Shown piece after piece: positions 1 through 7,980 of a stretch of 64,000 nt of DNA; within the stretch, counting starts at the first letter, position 1, and every line of letters begins with the position of its first letter. The DNA is taken from assembly GCA_041875495.1 (NCBI GenBank), contig CP112982.1, forward strand, positions 3,224,001-3,288,000, given 5' to 3'. The DNA comes from Halomonas sp. CH40 (GTDB taxonomy: Bacteria > Pseudomonadota > Gammaproteobacteria > Pseudomonadales > Halomonadaceae). Under the pieces are notes generated by a model that was not told the origin of the DNA, made no database searches, and saw nothing but the letters and a program-made list of their open reading frames with translations. The position numbers and the translations under genes are program-made.

Positions 1-315
1 CAGCATAGCAAGCACGGTTTTAGCCTGCTCCAGGGCCAGATCGGTCTGATCGGCGGAAAAACGATCACCTTCCTGTATAAACTTCTCGGACAAGCGTTGC
101 AGAACCACCATTCTGGTAGACAGTTCATACCCCAGTTCAACCCGTTCGCTCACCAGATTAAAGCGGCGAAAGTCTGCATAGATATTGCTGATGGCCAGCC
201 CCATGAAAAGCGCCAAGCCTCCACCCACCAGCCCTATCACCATAAAGCCAGCAAAAAGCCTGTTTTTCAGACGCCAATGGGAAAACCGCCTTATGCCAGC
301 AATAGATCTCTCCAT
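1..315 (-). CDS. Membrane sensor protein, N-terminal part (runs off window)
   Basis: Reading frame on the minus strand starts with ATG at 315 and continues past position 1, so only about 105 residues are visible. A basic start is followed by one hydrophobic membrane segment (about residues 18-41, GFMVIGLVGGGLALFMGLA) and then a helical, charged extracytoplasmic stretch. This layout is typical of sensor kinases or chemoreceptors, but no catalytic domain lies in the window. The start overlaps the end of the upstream binding-protein gene by 25 nt, so the two are probably cotranscribed and the binding protein may feed ligand information to this sensor. No clear Shine-Dalgarno is visible; coupling by overlap is likely. 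Calling it a kinase is inference. Confidence 0.6.
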   Translation of the reverse strand, partial: MERSIAGIRRFSHWRLKNRLFAGFMVIGLVGGGLALFMGLAISNIYADFRRFNLVSERVELGYELSTRMVVLQRLSEKFIQEGDRFSADQTDLALEQAKTVLAML

Positions 316-1547
316 TTGGTTAAGGAGTATTCATAGGTATCCATGACCGTGTTCCAGACCGATACCCTTTCGAACCGGGTCTGATAACTTCCTCCCCGGC
401 GCACTTCGCCGGGCACTGCGACTTCTAGCCCATCGGTTCCCGGTATCGAGTTTTCAGCAGGTTTGCCTTCATACCAGAAGTTCCACTCATCCGCATTGAG
501 GTACTGCCTGGCCTGCTGAGGATTAGCAATATAGTAGCCCTGCCGGGCAATGAAGGCACCGGGCCACCCGGAAAGCCACCAGTTCATAAAGGCGTAAGCA
601 AGTTCCTTGCGCTCTGAATTGACAGCAGATGACAGGCACATGACGCCATACCAGGCACGGTAGCCTTCCTTGGGGGCGGCATAGGCACAAGGAATCCCCA
701 TGCCGCGCAGGCGAAAGGCCGCTGGAGAAAACATGCTGGCGATATCCACTTCGTTTCTTGCCATAAGATCAACAGAGTGGGGCACCGATGACCAGAAACC
801 GCGAAACTGACCTTGGCGCTTGTAATCAACCAGAATCTCAAACAGCTGATCGACTTCCTGCCGGCTCATGTTGCCAATATCACCAAACTGCATCAGGCCT
901 TTGCTCTGGGCGGCCAGCGCCAGGTCAAACAGGCCGATGCTCGGCTCGTTGATAATTGCCACCCGGCCACGCTGTTGCTTGTCCAGTAACCACCCCCAGC
1001 TTTCGGTTTCATAGGGAATGCCTTCTTCAATAACATCAGTGCGGTAACCGAAGGCATCTACATTATGGGCATAGGGCAGAAAGCTGATGGTGTCAGTGGG
1101 GGTATGCCCCAGGGTGCCATCCGGCTGGGCATACAGCAGCCGATGAGGTGCATCGCCCTGGCCCACCCGCGCCGCCGGTGAGATCTTGCCGGTTTTGGGC
1201 AGGTTATTGATGTCTTTCCAGTAGGTCAGGCGCCGAGTGTCAATCGGTTGGATGGTATTGGCCTGCCAAAGTACGCGAATACTGTTCGTCCATTGCTCAT
1301 AGAGATCAAAGGCACCTGGGTCTGTCGCTGCCTTCAGCAGCACTTCAGCACTGCCACCAGGATAAAACTCGATATTGATACCAAGGTCCTGCTCCGCCCG
1401 GCGCCTTATAGGCTCCTGAAGCGTGACATGGGTTCCTACAACGCGCAGGGTCGGCGGGCGGTTGAATGCTTTCACAATGGCAGGAAAGCCTGCTGTTCCC
1501 AGCAGCAAACCGGCCCCACCTGCCTTCAACACATCGCGACGTTTCAA
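291..1547 (-). CDS. PotD-like extracellular solute-binding protein (Tat-type signal)
   Basis: 418 residues. The N-terminus MKRRDVLKAGGAGLLLGTAG is a twin-arginine-type signal (RR followed by an AGG-rich hydrophobic core), so export to the periplasm is expected. The remainder reads as a periplasmic binding protein of the spermidine/putrescine (PotD) or iron-type fold: two-lobe composition, NVDAFGYRTDVI near the hinge and a W/Y-rich C-terminal half. No permease or ATPase gene lies beside it in the window. Instead the next gene on the same strand starts a membrane sensor with a 25-nt overlap, which suggests a ligand-sensing rather than transport role. The substrate cannot be read from sequence; polyamine is a family-based guess. 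Confidence 0.75.
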   Translation of the reverse strand: MKRRDVLKAGGAGLLLGTAGFPAIVKAFNRPPTLRVVGTHVTLQEPIRRRAEQDLGINIEFYPGGSAEVLLKAATDPGAFDLYEQWTNSIRVLWQANTIQPIDTRRLTYWKDINNLPKTGKISPAARVGQGDAPHRLLYAQPDGTLGHTPTDTISFLPYAHNVDAFGYRTDVIEEGIPYETESWGWLLDKQQRGRVAIINEPSIGLFDLALAAQSKGLMQFGDIGNMSRQEVDQLFEILVDYKRQGQFRGFWSSVPHSVDLMARNEVDIASMFSPAAFRLRGMGIPCAYAAPKEGYRAWYGVMCLSSAVNSERKELAYAFMNWWLSGWPGAFIARQGYYIANPQQARQYLNADEWNFWYEGKPAENSIPGTDGLEVAVPGEVRRGGSYQTRFERVSVWNTVMDTYEYSLTKWRDLLLA

Positions 1548-1753
1548 CAGGATGCTCCCTTATCGTTGTTGTCTTGCATCATGCCGGGTTTAAGTTCCTG
1601 AATACAAGTAACCCTTGCAATATCTAAGCACCAAGAGCCGAGCGCCTGCATTTTGAGAGGAGAAATCACTGCCAGGCTAGTGCCGGGCATTATCTGGAAC
1701 TGCCCCAAATGCCGCCTGAGCTTACCGCCGCCAACGGCTGGGTGCGAAGGTAG

Positions 1754-2116
1754 CCGGTCAGCCCCTTACCGATAGTGATGGGTGATCGTCAGCGACTGTA
1801 TCAACTTTTCGAGATACTTTTGGATAATGCCTGCCGCTATCGTCAGGCTGAAAAGTATCTCTATGTTAAACTATGGTCAGAAGAAGGACCCAATCACTGG
1901 CAGGTATTCATTCAGGATAACCGTGTGGGGATTGCCCCGGAGCATAATGATCAGGCATTTTCACTGTTCATCCGCCTGATGGCCGATAGCGAGCCGCCCG
2001 GGGCCTGCCATGGCTCGTCAGATAGTGCGCCAACTGGATGGCAAGCTGAGTATTGATGACAGCAGCCCGGAGGGCACTACCTTCCTTCAGGCTCTTATTT
2101 GTGAAGGATATAAGCA
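1754..2116 (+). pseudogene. Decayed histidine kinase C-terminus (HATPase remnant)
   Basis: The frame reads LPIVMGDRQRLYQLFEILLD (N-box region with DNACRYR) and DNRVGIAPEH (degenerate G1, normally DNGIGI). It then loses register near 1985-2015, and the expected G2 continuation (ARQIVRQLDGKLSIDD) appears in another frame from about 2010. An in-frame TAG at 1751-1753 cuts off the dimerisation domain. The gene therefore cannot make a working kinase. Its layout, a kinase C-terminus followed directly by an Rcp1-like receiver, mirrors the intact kinase-receiver pair at 6129-7980, so it is probably a decayed paralogue of that pair. Confidence 0.7.
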
Positions 2117-2572
2117 ATGCAAGAGGCGCGTAGACAAGGGAACCACCAAATTCTCCTGGTTGAGGATGATCAGGCTGATGCCTATATCACCCAACGGGTT
2201 TTCAAGGAAATCGCCCAGAACCTGCATCAGGGCATTGTCCTTGAGCACAGCGAAACCGGTGAAAGCGCTCTGGCGCTATTGGAAGCGCGCCTGGGTGATC
2301 GTCAGCCTCTACCTGATCTGATTCTGCTTGACCTTAATATGCCCCGCATGGACGGTTTCACGTTTCTGGAACATATCAAGGTTCACCCACGACTACGTCT
2401 GATTCCTGTTGTTGTCCTCACCACCTCCAGCGCGCAGAGCGACATCCGCCGATCCTATGCGCAAGGAGCAGCAGGCTATGTGGTGAAATCTACCAGCATG
2501 GATGAATTCACTCACCACATGCAGCATCTGGCGATTTACTGGTTCGAGCTGGTCAAACGGGCAGCCCCTTGA
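2117..2572 (+). CDS. Single-domain response regulator, Rcp1-like
   Basis: 151 residues forming one receiver domain: acidic pair in LLVEDDQAD, phosphoacceptor Asp in LILLDLNMPRMDG, conserved Thr/Ser in VVLTTSSAQ and Lys in GYVVKS. The long loop after helix 1 and the C-terminal WFELVKR tail are typical of the Rcp1 group that works with phytochrome-type or PAS histidine kinases. There is no output domain, so signalling is by protein contact or phosphorelay. Shine-Dalgarno GAAGGA sits 8-9 nt before the ATG. Its upstream kinase is decayed, so it may now be served by the other kinases in the block. It is paralogous to the receiver at 7504. Confidence 0.9.
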   Translation: MQEARRQGNHQILLVEDDQADAYITQRVFKEIAQNLHQGIVLEHSETGESALALLEARLGDRQPLPDLILLDLNMPRMDGFTFLEHIKVHPRLRLIPVVVLTTSSAQSDIRRSYAQGAAGYVVKSTSMDEFTHHMQHLAIYWFELVKRAAP

Positions 2573-2588
2573 GTTTCAGGACACCATT

Positions 2589-3920
2589 ATGCAATCACTT
2601 GACATCATTTTGATCGAGGATGAAGACGGCGATGCCGCCTTGATCCGCTATAGTCTCAAGTTCAGCGGTGGCGAGCACCAGATTACCTGGCTGAAAAGCC
2701 TGGAGGCATTGAACCAGCATCTTGAAGCGCACAACACAGCGGCGGATATCATCCTGCTTGACCTTAATCTGCCGGACTCCACCGGGCTTGAAACCGTCTC
2801 CCGCTGCAAGGCCATGGCGTGCGGCACACCGATTGTGGTGCTGACCGGCCATGATGATATGGATTTTTCCCTCAGAGCCCTGGAAGCCGGCGCCCAGGAT
2901 TACCTGATCAAGAACCAGCTAAAAGCTGAAAACCTGCTTCGCGCCATACGCTATGCCATGGAACGCCACCAGTTGGAACGCCGACTGCAGCAGTCAGAAG
3001 AATTGATGATGGCCGCGATAGAAGGCGGCAACCTGGGTGTCTGGGAATGGAATCTGGAAGACGACAGCTATTACAACAGTGAACACCTGCTTGAAAGTCT
3101 CGGGTTTGATCCGGATGACCCGACGTTACCTGCTTCCGCTTCCCAGTGGATGAACCGGATTCACCCGGATGATCAGCGCGCTTTTCTTGCCGCTCTCCAT
3201 GAACACCTGAACAACCAGACCAAGCGCTACCAGAGCGAATTCCGCTATCAGCACAAACAGGGGCACTGGGTCTGGCAGTTCGCCTCCGGCCATGTGGTCA
3301 GCTGGGATAGCCACTGCAATCCAAAGCGCATGGTGGGCATCCAACAGGATATTTCCGAGCGCAAGGCCATGGAGGAACAGTTGCGTGAGCTGGCCATGCA
3401 TGACCCCTTGACCGGCTTGCTCAACCGGCGCAGTTTCATGAATGCCATGAATCGTGAATATGCCCGGGTCAAACGCCAGGAAGACTATTCCACCAGCATT
3501 CTGATGCTGGATATCGACCATTTCAAGAAGGTCAACGATACCTATGGCCATGCGATTGGCGACGAAGTGCTCAAATTCTTTGCCGCCACCGTTGCAGATG
3601 GGCTGCGCGAAAATGACGTTTTTGGCCGCTTAGGAGGAGAGGAGTTTGCCATCCTGCTGCCAGATACGCTGCCAGCAGGCGCTCTCAAGGTGGCCGAAAA
3701 AGTTCGCGCCAGCATTGAGGCCATGCGGGTTGATGCTGACGGCCAACGCTTTGGCATTACCACCAGTGTCGGAGTGGATAAATTGCGCGCTGATGATCAT
3801 CGTCCGGATAGCGCTCTGGCTCGTGCGGATACCGCGCTTTATTCGGCAAAGCAGAACGGCCGTAATCGGGTGTGTCAGCCAACAGACATGATGAATGACA
3901 ACATCGTAACCTCTGAGTAA
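2589..3920 (+). CDS. Response regulator diguanylate cyclase (REC-PAS-GGDEF)
   Basis: 443 residues from ATG 2589; the frame is open further upstream but that part overlaps the previous gene. Order: receiver (about 1-120, IEDEDGD, LLDLNLPD, Lys in DYLIKNQ), PAS of the PAS_3 type (about 150-265, ending in GIQQDISERKAM), GGDEF (about 275-435). The active-site loop is GGEEF, a functional variant, with LDIDHFKKVNDTYGH upstream. RxxD (REND) lies five residues before GGEEF, the position of the inhibitory I-site, so feedback by c-di-GMP is expected. It should make c-di-GMP in the cytoplasm under control of phosphorylation from a kinase in this cluster. It starts 16 nt after the upstream receiver. Confidence 0.92.
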   Translation: MQSLDIILIEDEDGDAALIRYSLKFSGGEHQITWLKSLEALNQHLEAHNTAADIILLDLNLPDSTGLETVSRCKAMACGTPIVVLTGHDDMDFSLRALEAGAQDYLIKNQLKAENLLRAIRYAMERHQLERRLQQSEELMMAAIEGGNLGVWEWNLEDDSYYNSEHLLESLGFDPDDPTLPASASQWMNRIHPDDQRAFLAALHEHLNNQTKRYQSEFRYQHKQGHWVWQFASGHVVSWDSHCNPKRMVGIQQDISERKAMEEQLRELAMHDPLTGLLNRRSFMNAMNREYARVKRQEDYSTSILMLDIDHFKKVNDTYGHAIGDEVLKFFAATVADGLRENDVFGRLGGEEFAILLPDTLPAGALKVAEKVRASIEAMRVDADGQRFGITTSVGVDKLRADDHRPDSALARADTALYSAKQNGRNRVCQPTDMMNDNIVTSE

Positions 3921-3943
3921 ACCAGGGGTAATTGGGACTGTTT

Positions 3944-4075
3944 ATGCGCCTATTGACTTACTCGCTCTTATCAGCTCGGCTTATTCTGCTGGCACTGCCC
4001 TCATTCACCCAAGCAATGCCGACCACTACCGTGGAGGTGTTTGAACCGCCCAAGGATACCTTCTCGTGGAGCTGA
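3944..4075 (+). CDS. Small signal-peptide ORF overlapping the kinase start
   Basis: 43 codons: a basic start, a hydrophobic core (LLSALRLILLALPS-like) and a likely signal-peptidase site near TQAMP, followed by a short tail ending SWS. Its stop (TGA 4073-4075) overlaps the GTG start of the next kinase by 10 nt. Either it is a secreted leader that couples translation to the kinase, or it is the true N-terminus of that kinase cut off by a one-base frameshift. The next membrane kinase (6129) has a comparable signal peptide fused in frame, which favours the second reading. Confidence 0.45.
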   Translation: MRLLTYSLLSARLILLALPSFTQAMPTTTVEVFEPPKDTFSWS

Positions 4076-6129
4076 CGCCCTGGCAACAGCTGGAAGGCTA
4101 CTACGGTAATGGCCTCTGGTTAATCCTGAGTCTGGCGGCATTACTGATCCTGGCCACCCTGTTTCTGCTGATACTCTATCTGCGCACAGCGCGCCTGTTT
4201 CAACGCTTTAATGCGCTTTTCTATTACTCGCCCAGTGCCAAGCTGCTGCTGCATGTCAACGCAGACGGCGCCCCCCTCGTTTCGGATAGCAACCTGGCGG
4301 CAAGCGAGCTTTTTCAGGCTGATAGCAAACGGGACCTGGTGGGTAAAGGCATTCTTGATCTTTCCCCTCCTTACCAGGCGGATGGCAGCCTATCCACTCA
4401 GCTTGCCGGGGAACTACTTGAGCGCGCCAGCGACCAGCCCCAATCGTTTATTTGGCAGCTTATTGACCTTAAAGGACAAAAAGTTACCGCTGAAGCCAAG
4501 CTGATCAAATTCAATCAGGGTGCTTTGGTTGATAGACTCGACCACGCGCCCACTTATCTGGTCGCCCTGCACAACATCACTCAGCAGGAAAAGGATCACG
4601 CTGACCTTGAAGCCGAGCGCAACGCCCTTAAAAACATTCTGTGGGGCACCGCGGCTGGCACCTGGGAATGGAACGTCCAGACCGGCGAAACCCGTTTCAA
4701 TGAGCGCTGGGCGGAAATGGTGGGCTATCGGCTGGAGGACATTTCGCCGACCTCTATCGACACCTGGATGACGTTCTGCCATCCGGATGATCTGCCCCAT
4801 TCCGAGGCCATGCTGAATGAGCACTTTGCCGGCAAACGCGATGCCTATGATGTGGAAGTCCGCATGCGGCATCGCGACGGCTCCTGGATCTGGGTGCAGG
4901 ATAGAGGCCGCGTGGTTTCCTGGGACGGCGACGGCAATCCCCTGTGGATGGCCGGCACTCACAGCGACATCACAGCGCGCAAAGAGGCTGAAGCCCAGGC
5001 CTACGCGGCCATGGAGCAGACCCGCCGACATGCTGCCCTGCTACCCGGCATGCTTTACCAGTTCTGGCAGCATCCGGATGGGCGGTGCGCCTTCCCTTAT
5101 GCCAGCCAGGGTATTGCAGAAATCTATGGGGTCACACCAGAAGCGGTACGCGAAGATGCCCGCCAGGTTTTCGCGGCCATCGACAAAGATGACGTTCAAA
5201 GAATTGCCGATTCCATCCAGAATTCTGCTGAACAGCTGACAACCTGGCGAGCAGATTATCGTGTCAATCATCCACGCGGCCATCAGCTCTGGGTGGAAGG
5301 CATTGCCACCCCGGAGCGCCTGGAGGACGGCAGCACTCTGTGGCACGGTTATCTCAGGGATATCAGCGATGAGCATGCCACTCAGCTAGAACTGGAGCAG
5401 TACCGTGCCTCTCTGGAACGCTCCAACAAAGAGCTTGAACACTTTGCCTATGCCGCCTCTCATGACCTGCGCCAGCCGCTACGCATGGTGACCAGCTATG
5501 CCCAACTGCTGGAACGCCAGCTAGGTGATGATCTGGACGACGATACCAGCATCATGCTGCATTACATGCGTGATGGTGCCCAGCGCATGGACAGCATGCT
5601 GCTCTCACTGCTGGATTACTCCCGGGTGGGCCGCAAGGGCCAACCCATGCAGGCGATGGCGCTCAAGGAGGCTGTCGAGGAAGCCATGCATTTTCTGACG
5701 CCTGCCATCCAGGAAGCCGCTGCCCATTTCGATATTGACGATTACTGGCCACAGGTCTACGCCAGCCCCGATGAAATGACCCGGCTTTTCCAAAACCTGA
5801 TTAGCAATGCGCTGAAGTATCGTGCGCCTGATCAGGACATTGTGATTGGCCTGCACGTCGCGTCCAGCGCCGATGCCCGCACCTGGCAGGTAACCGTCAG
5901 CGATAACGGCATTGGCATTGCCCCGCATCAGCAAGACCGCCTGTTCAAGGTGTTTCAGCGCCTGCATACCCGCGAGCAGTACGAAGGCACCGGGGTTGGC
6001 CTGGCCATCTGCCGCAAGATCGTCGAACGTCACGGTGGCAAGATCTGGGTGGAATCGGAAGGTGAAGGTCAGGGCAGCCGGTTTATTTTCACCTTGCCGC
6101 GGCAACGACCAAACCGGGATGATCGGTAA
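4066..6129 (+). CDS. Membrane PAS-sensor histidine kinase
   Basis: 687 residues from GTG 4066. One membrane segment (about residues 14-36), then three PAS-like regions (about 50-165, 190-310, 320-435; ITARKEAE and RDISDEHATQ mark the C-terminal PAC ends), a short coiled linker, HisKA with the phospho-His in AYAASHDLRQPLRM, and HATPase with N-box QNLISNALKYR, G1 DNGIGIAP and G2 GTGVGLAICRKIVERHGG. All catalytic motifs are present. The HDLRQPLR H-box is typical of kinases paired with Rcp1-like receivers. The stop TAA shares its last A with the ATG of the next gene, so the block is an operon. The N-terminus may be incomplete (see the small ORF at 3944). Confidence 0.9.
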   Translation: MELTPWQQLEGYYGNGLWLILSLAALLILATLFLLILYLRTARLFQRFNALFYYSPSAKLLLHVNADGAPLVSDSNLAASELFQADSKRDLVGKGILDLSPPYQADGSLSTQLAGELLERASDQPQSFIWQLIDLKGQKVTAEAKLIKFNQGALVDRLDHAPTYLVALHNITQQEKDHADLEAERNALKNILWGTAAGTWEWNVQTGETRFNERWAEMVGYRLEDISPTSIDTWMTFCHPDDLPHSEAMLNEHFAGKRDAYDVEVRMRHRDGSWIWVQDRGRVVSWDGDGNPLWMAGTHSDITARKEAEAQAYAAMEQTRRHAALLPGMLYQFWQHPDGRCAFPYASQGIAEIYGVTPEAVREDARQVFAAIDKDDVQRIADSIQNSAEQLTTWRADYRVNHPRGHQLWVEGIATPERLEDGSTLWHGYLRDISDEHATQLELEQYRASLERSNKELEHFAYAASHDLRQPLRMVTSYAQLLERQLGDDLDDDTSIMLHYMRDGAQRMDSMLLSLLDYSRVGRKGQPMQAMALKEAVEEAMHFLTPAIQEAAAHFDIDDYWPQVYASPDEMTRLFQNLISNALKYRAPDQDIVIGLHVASSADARTWQVTVSDNGIGIAPHQQDRLFKVFQRLHTREQYEGTGVGLAICRKIVERHGGKIWVESEGEGQGSRFIFTLPRQRPNRDDR

Positions 6130-7499
6130 TGCGCGTTTATAGACGATTCTATCAGTCGCTAACGTTCACGCTGACCATTTTGGTGGCCAGTACCAGCTGG
6201 GCCATGCCGGATTTTGAGACCTTCTTTACTCAGCATTCCACCCCCATGTGGATGATTGACGTCGAGACCGGCATTATCGAGCGCGCCAACCCCGCGGCCA
6301 GAGCCTTCTACGGGTTTGAACAACTGGAAGGCAGGCATATAGACCAGATTAATATGCTCAGCCCCGCACAAATCAATGCCGAAATCCAGCTGGCGGCTGA
6401 AGCCCAACGCAACCATCTATATTTTCGCCACCGCCTGGCGGATGGCAGCGTCAAGGTCATGGGTGTCTATACCGATCCCTTCGAGGTCGAGGGGCGTGAG
6501 GTGCTGATTTCATCCCTGTATGACACCAGCGATTTTGAGGACTCCGCCGAACGTCATTATATTCAGCGTATGGAGGAGCAAGTCGATCTGCAAACCGCTG
6601 AGCTTCAGGCTTCTCGGCAACGTACTTTCTGGATAGCAGCGGTTGGCACCTCGCTACAACTGGGCGTGATCGGTATTCTGGCCATCATTCTGCTGCGCCT
6701 GCGCGCCGCACAGCGAGAGAACAATCGCCTGATCAAGGAGCTTTCCTTTCGCAACCGGGAGCTGGAAAGGTTAAGCCAGGTAATGGCCCACCACTTCCAG
6801 GAACCTAGCCGTCGGCTGGTCAGCTTTGCCCAGCAGCTGTCCCAACAGCTCTCTGGGCAACAGTCTCAACAACAATCTCAACAACGAACTCAACAACAGT
6901 CACAACAGCGCTCGGAAACCGTCACACTGGAGGCGGAAAGCACCCGGACAGCGGTTAACTTTATTGATAACCAGGCGCGCCAGCTCAGAGCACTGGTCAG
7001 TGATATACAGCGTTATCTCAGCCTGGAGATAACGCTTAAACCGGAAACCATTGATGTCGCAGGCTTGATTGAAGAGGTCTGCACCGAGCCTGCCTTGGCA
7101 CCGCTGAAAAACAGCGGCGCCCTGGATATCGTGACGCCACTGCCCGCCGTCAAGGCCGATGCTCGCCAACTCAGGATGATTTTCCACGTGCTACTGCATA
7201 ACGCCTGGCAGTATCGCCACCCGGATAAGCCGCTCCAGGTGCGAATCTCGGCGCAAATCATTGGCAATCACGCCAGGTTGCGGATAGAGGATAACGGTAG
7301 TGGCATCAGCCCCGAATATCGCACCCAGGTACTCGAGATGTTTACCCGACTGGTGCCTCACAATGAGCGCTACCCAGGCACAGGTATGGGTCTGGCCTTG
7401 GTAGTCAAGGCATTGCGCAACCTGGACAGCAGAATCGTCATGGAAGACGGTATCGATGGTGGTATTGCCGTACTTTTTGATTTACCCCTAGCGAGGTGA
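6129..7499 (+). CDS. PAS sensor kinase with degenerate H-box and Gln/Ser-rich insert
   Basis: 456 residues. A signal peptide (about 1-25, ending STSWAMP) leads to an extracytoplasmic PAS domain (about 28-135, FYGFEQLEGRHIDQIN), then a coiled stretch, a membrane segment (about 165-190) and a kinase core. The H-box is MAHHFQEPSRRLVSF, with His present but the usual HDLRxP replaced. A low-complexity Q/S/R tract (about 238-263) sits between the two dimerisation helices. The HATPase has HNAWQYR, DNGSGISP and GTGMGLALVVKALRNL. It is followed after 4 nt by a receiver gene, its likely partner. The insert is encoded by a CAA/CAG-rich repeat (6848-6910) and could vary in length. Confidence 0.85.
   Translation: MRVYRRFYQSLTFTLTILVASTSWAMPDFETFFTQHSTPMWMIDVETGIIERANPAARAFYGFEQLEGRHIDQINMLSPAQINAEIQLAAEAQRNHLYFRHRLADGSVKVMGVYTDPFEVEGREVLISSLYDTSDFEDSAERHYIQRMEEQVDLQTAELQASRQRTFWIAAVGTSLQLGVIGILAIILLRLRAAQRENNRLIKELSFRNRELERLSQVMAHHFQEPSRRLVSFAQQLSQQLSGQQSQQQSQQRTQQQSQQRSETVTLEAESTRTAVNFIDNQARQLRALVSDIQRYLSLEITLKPETIDVAGLIEEVCTEPALAPLKNSGALDIVTPLPAVKADARQLRMIFHVLLHNAWQYRHPDKPLQVRISAQIIGNHARLRIEDNGSGISPEYRTQVLEMFTRLVPHNERYPGTGMGLALVVKALRNLDSRIVMEDGIDGGIAVLFDLPLAR
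6848..6910 (+). repeat. CAA/CAG-rich degenerate microsatellite inside kinase gene
   Basis: Imperfect units of the form CAACAACAGTCT / CAACAGTCACAA encode a Gln-Ser-rich tract in the kinase dimerisation region. All visible units keep frame, so slippage by whole units would alter helix length without breaking the gene. Confidence 0.7.
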
Positions 7500-7503
7500 T
7501 TCC

Positions 7504-7980
7504 TTGGACACTCCCCCCTCTGAAACGTCATCAAACCCCTATGCACAAGAGGGCCTGAATGACTTTGTCGTATTGCTGGTAGAAGACGAACCCGCCGACG
7601 TTCACTTGACCCGAATGGCCTTTGATAAGAGTCGGCTACTGGTCAAAATGTGCGACGTCGGAGATGGCGTTGAGGCCCTGGCATTTCTGCGACAACAGGC
7701 CCCCTATCAGGATGCGCCGCGCCCGGATATCATTCTGCTTGACCTTAATATGCCACGCATGGATGGCAAGACCCTGCTGCAACATCTCAAGCAGGACGAC
7801 GATCTCAAACATATTCCAGCCATCGTCCTCACCACCTCGGAAGCAGAATCGGATATTGTCGATACCTATAATCTTGGCTGTGCCGGTTTTGTGACCAAAC
7901 CCGTGGATCTAGTGCAGTTTCTGCAAGCCATACAGAACGTTGAAGACTACTGGCTGACCCTGGTCAAACGTCCGCAATGA
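7504..7980 (+). CDS. Single-domain response regulator, Rcp1-like
   Basis: 158 residues starting at TTG 7504, supported by GAGGTG seven nt upstream; no in-frame ATG fits. Receiver motifs: LLVEDEPAD, LLDLNMPRMDG with the phosphoacceptor Asp, VLTTSEAES, and Lys in FVTKPVD. The C-terminus YWLTLVKRPQ matches the Rcp1 group. It lies 4 nt after a membrane kinase and its TGA overlaps the ATG of the next kinase by 4 nt, so it is probably the shared phosphoacceptor of both flanking kinases. It is paralogous to the receiver at 2117. Confidence 0.9.
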   Translation: MDTPPSETSSNPYAQEGLNDFVVLLVEDEPADVHLTRMAFDKSRLLVKMCDVGDGVEALAFLRQQAPYQDAPRPDIILLDLNMPRMDGKTLLQHLKQDDDLKHIPAIVLTTSEAESDIVDTYNLGCAGFVTKPVDLVQFLQAIQNVEDYWLTLVKRPQ

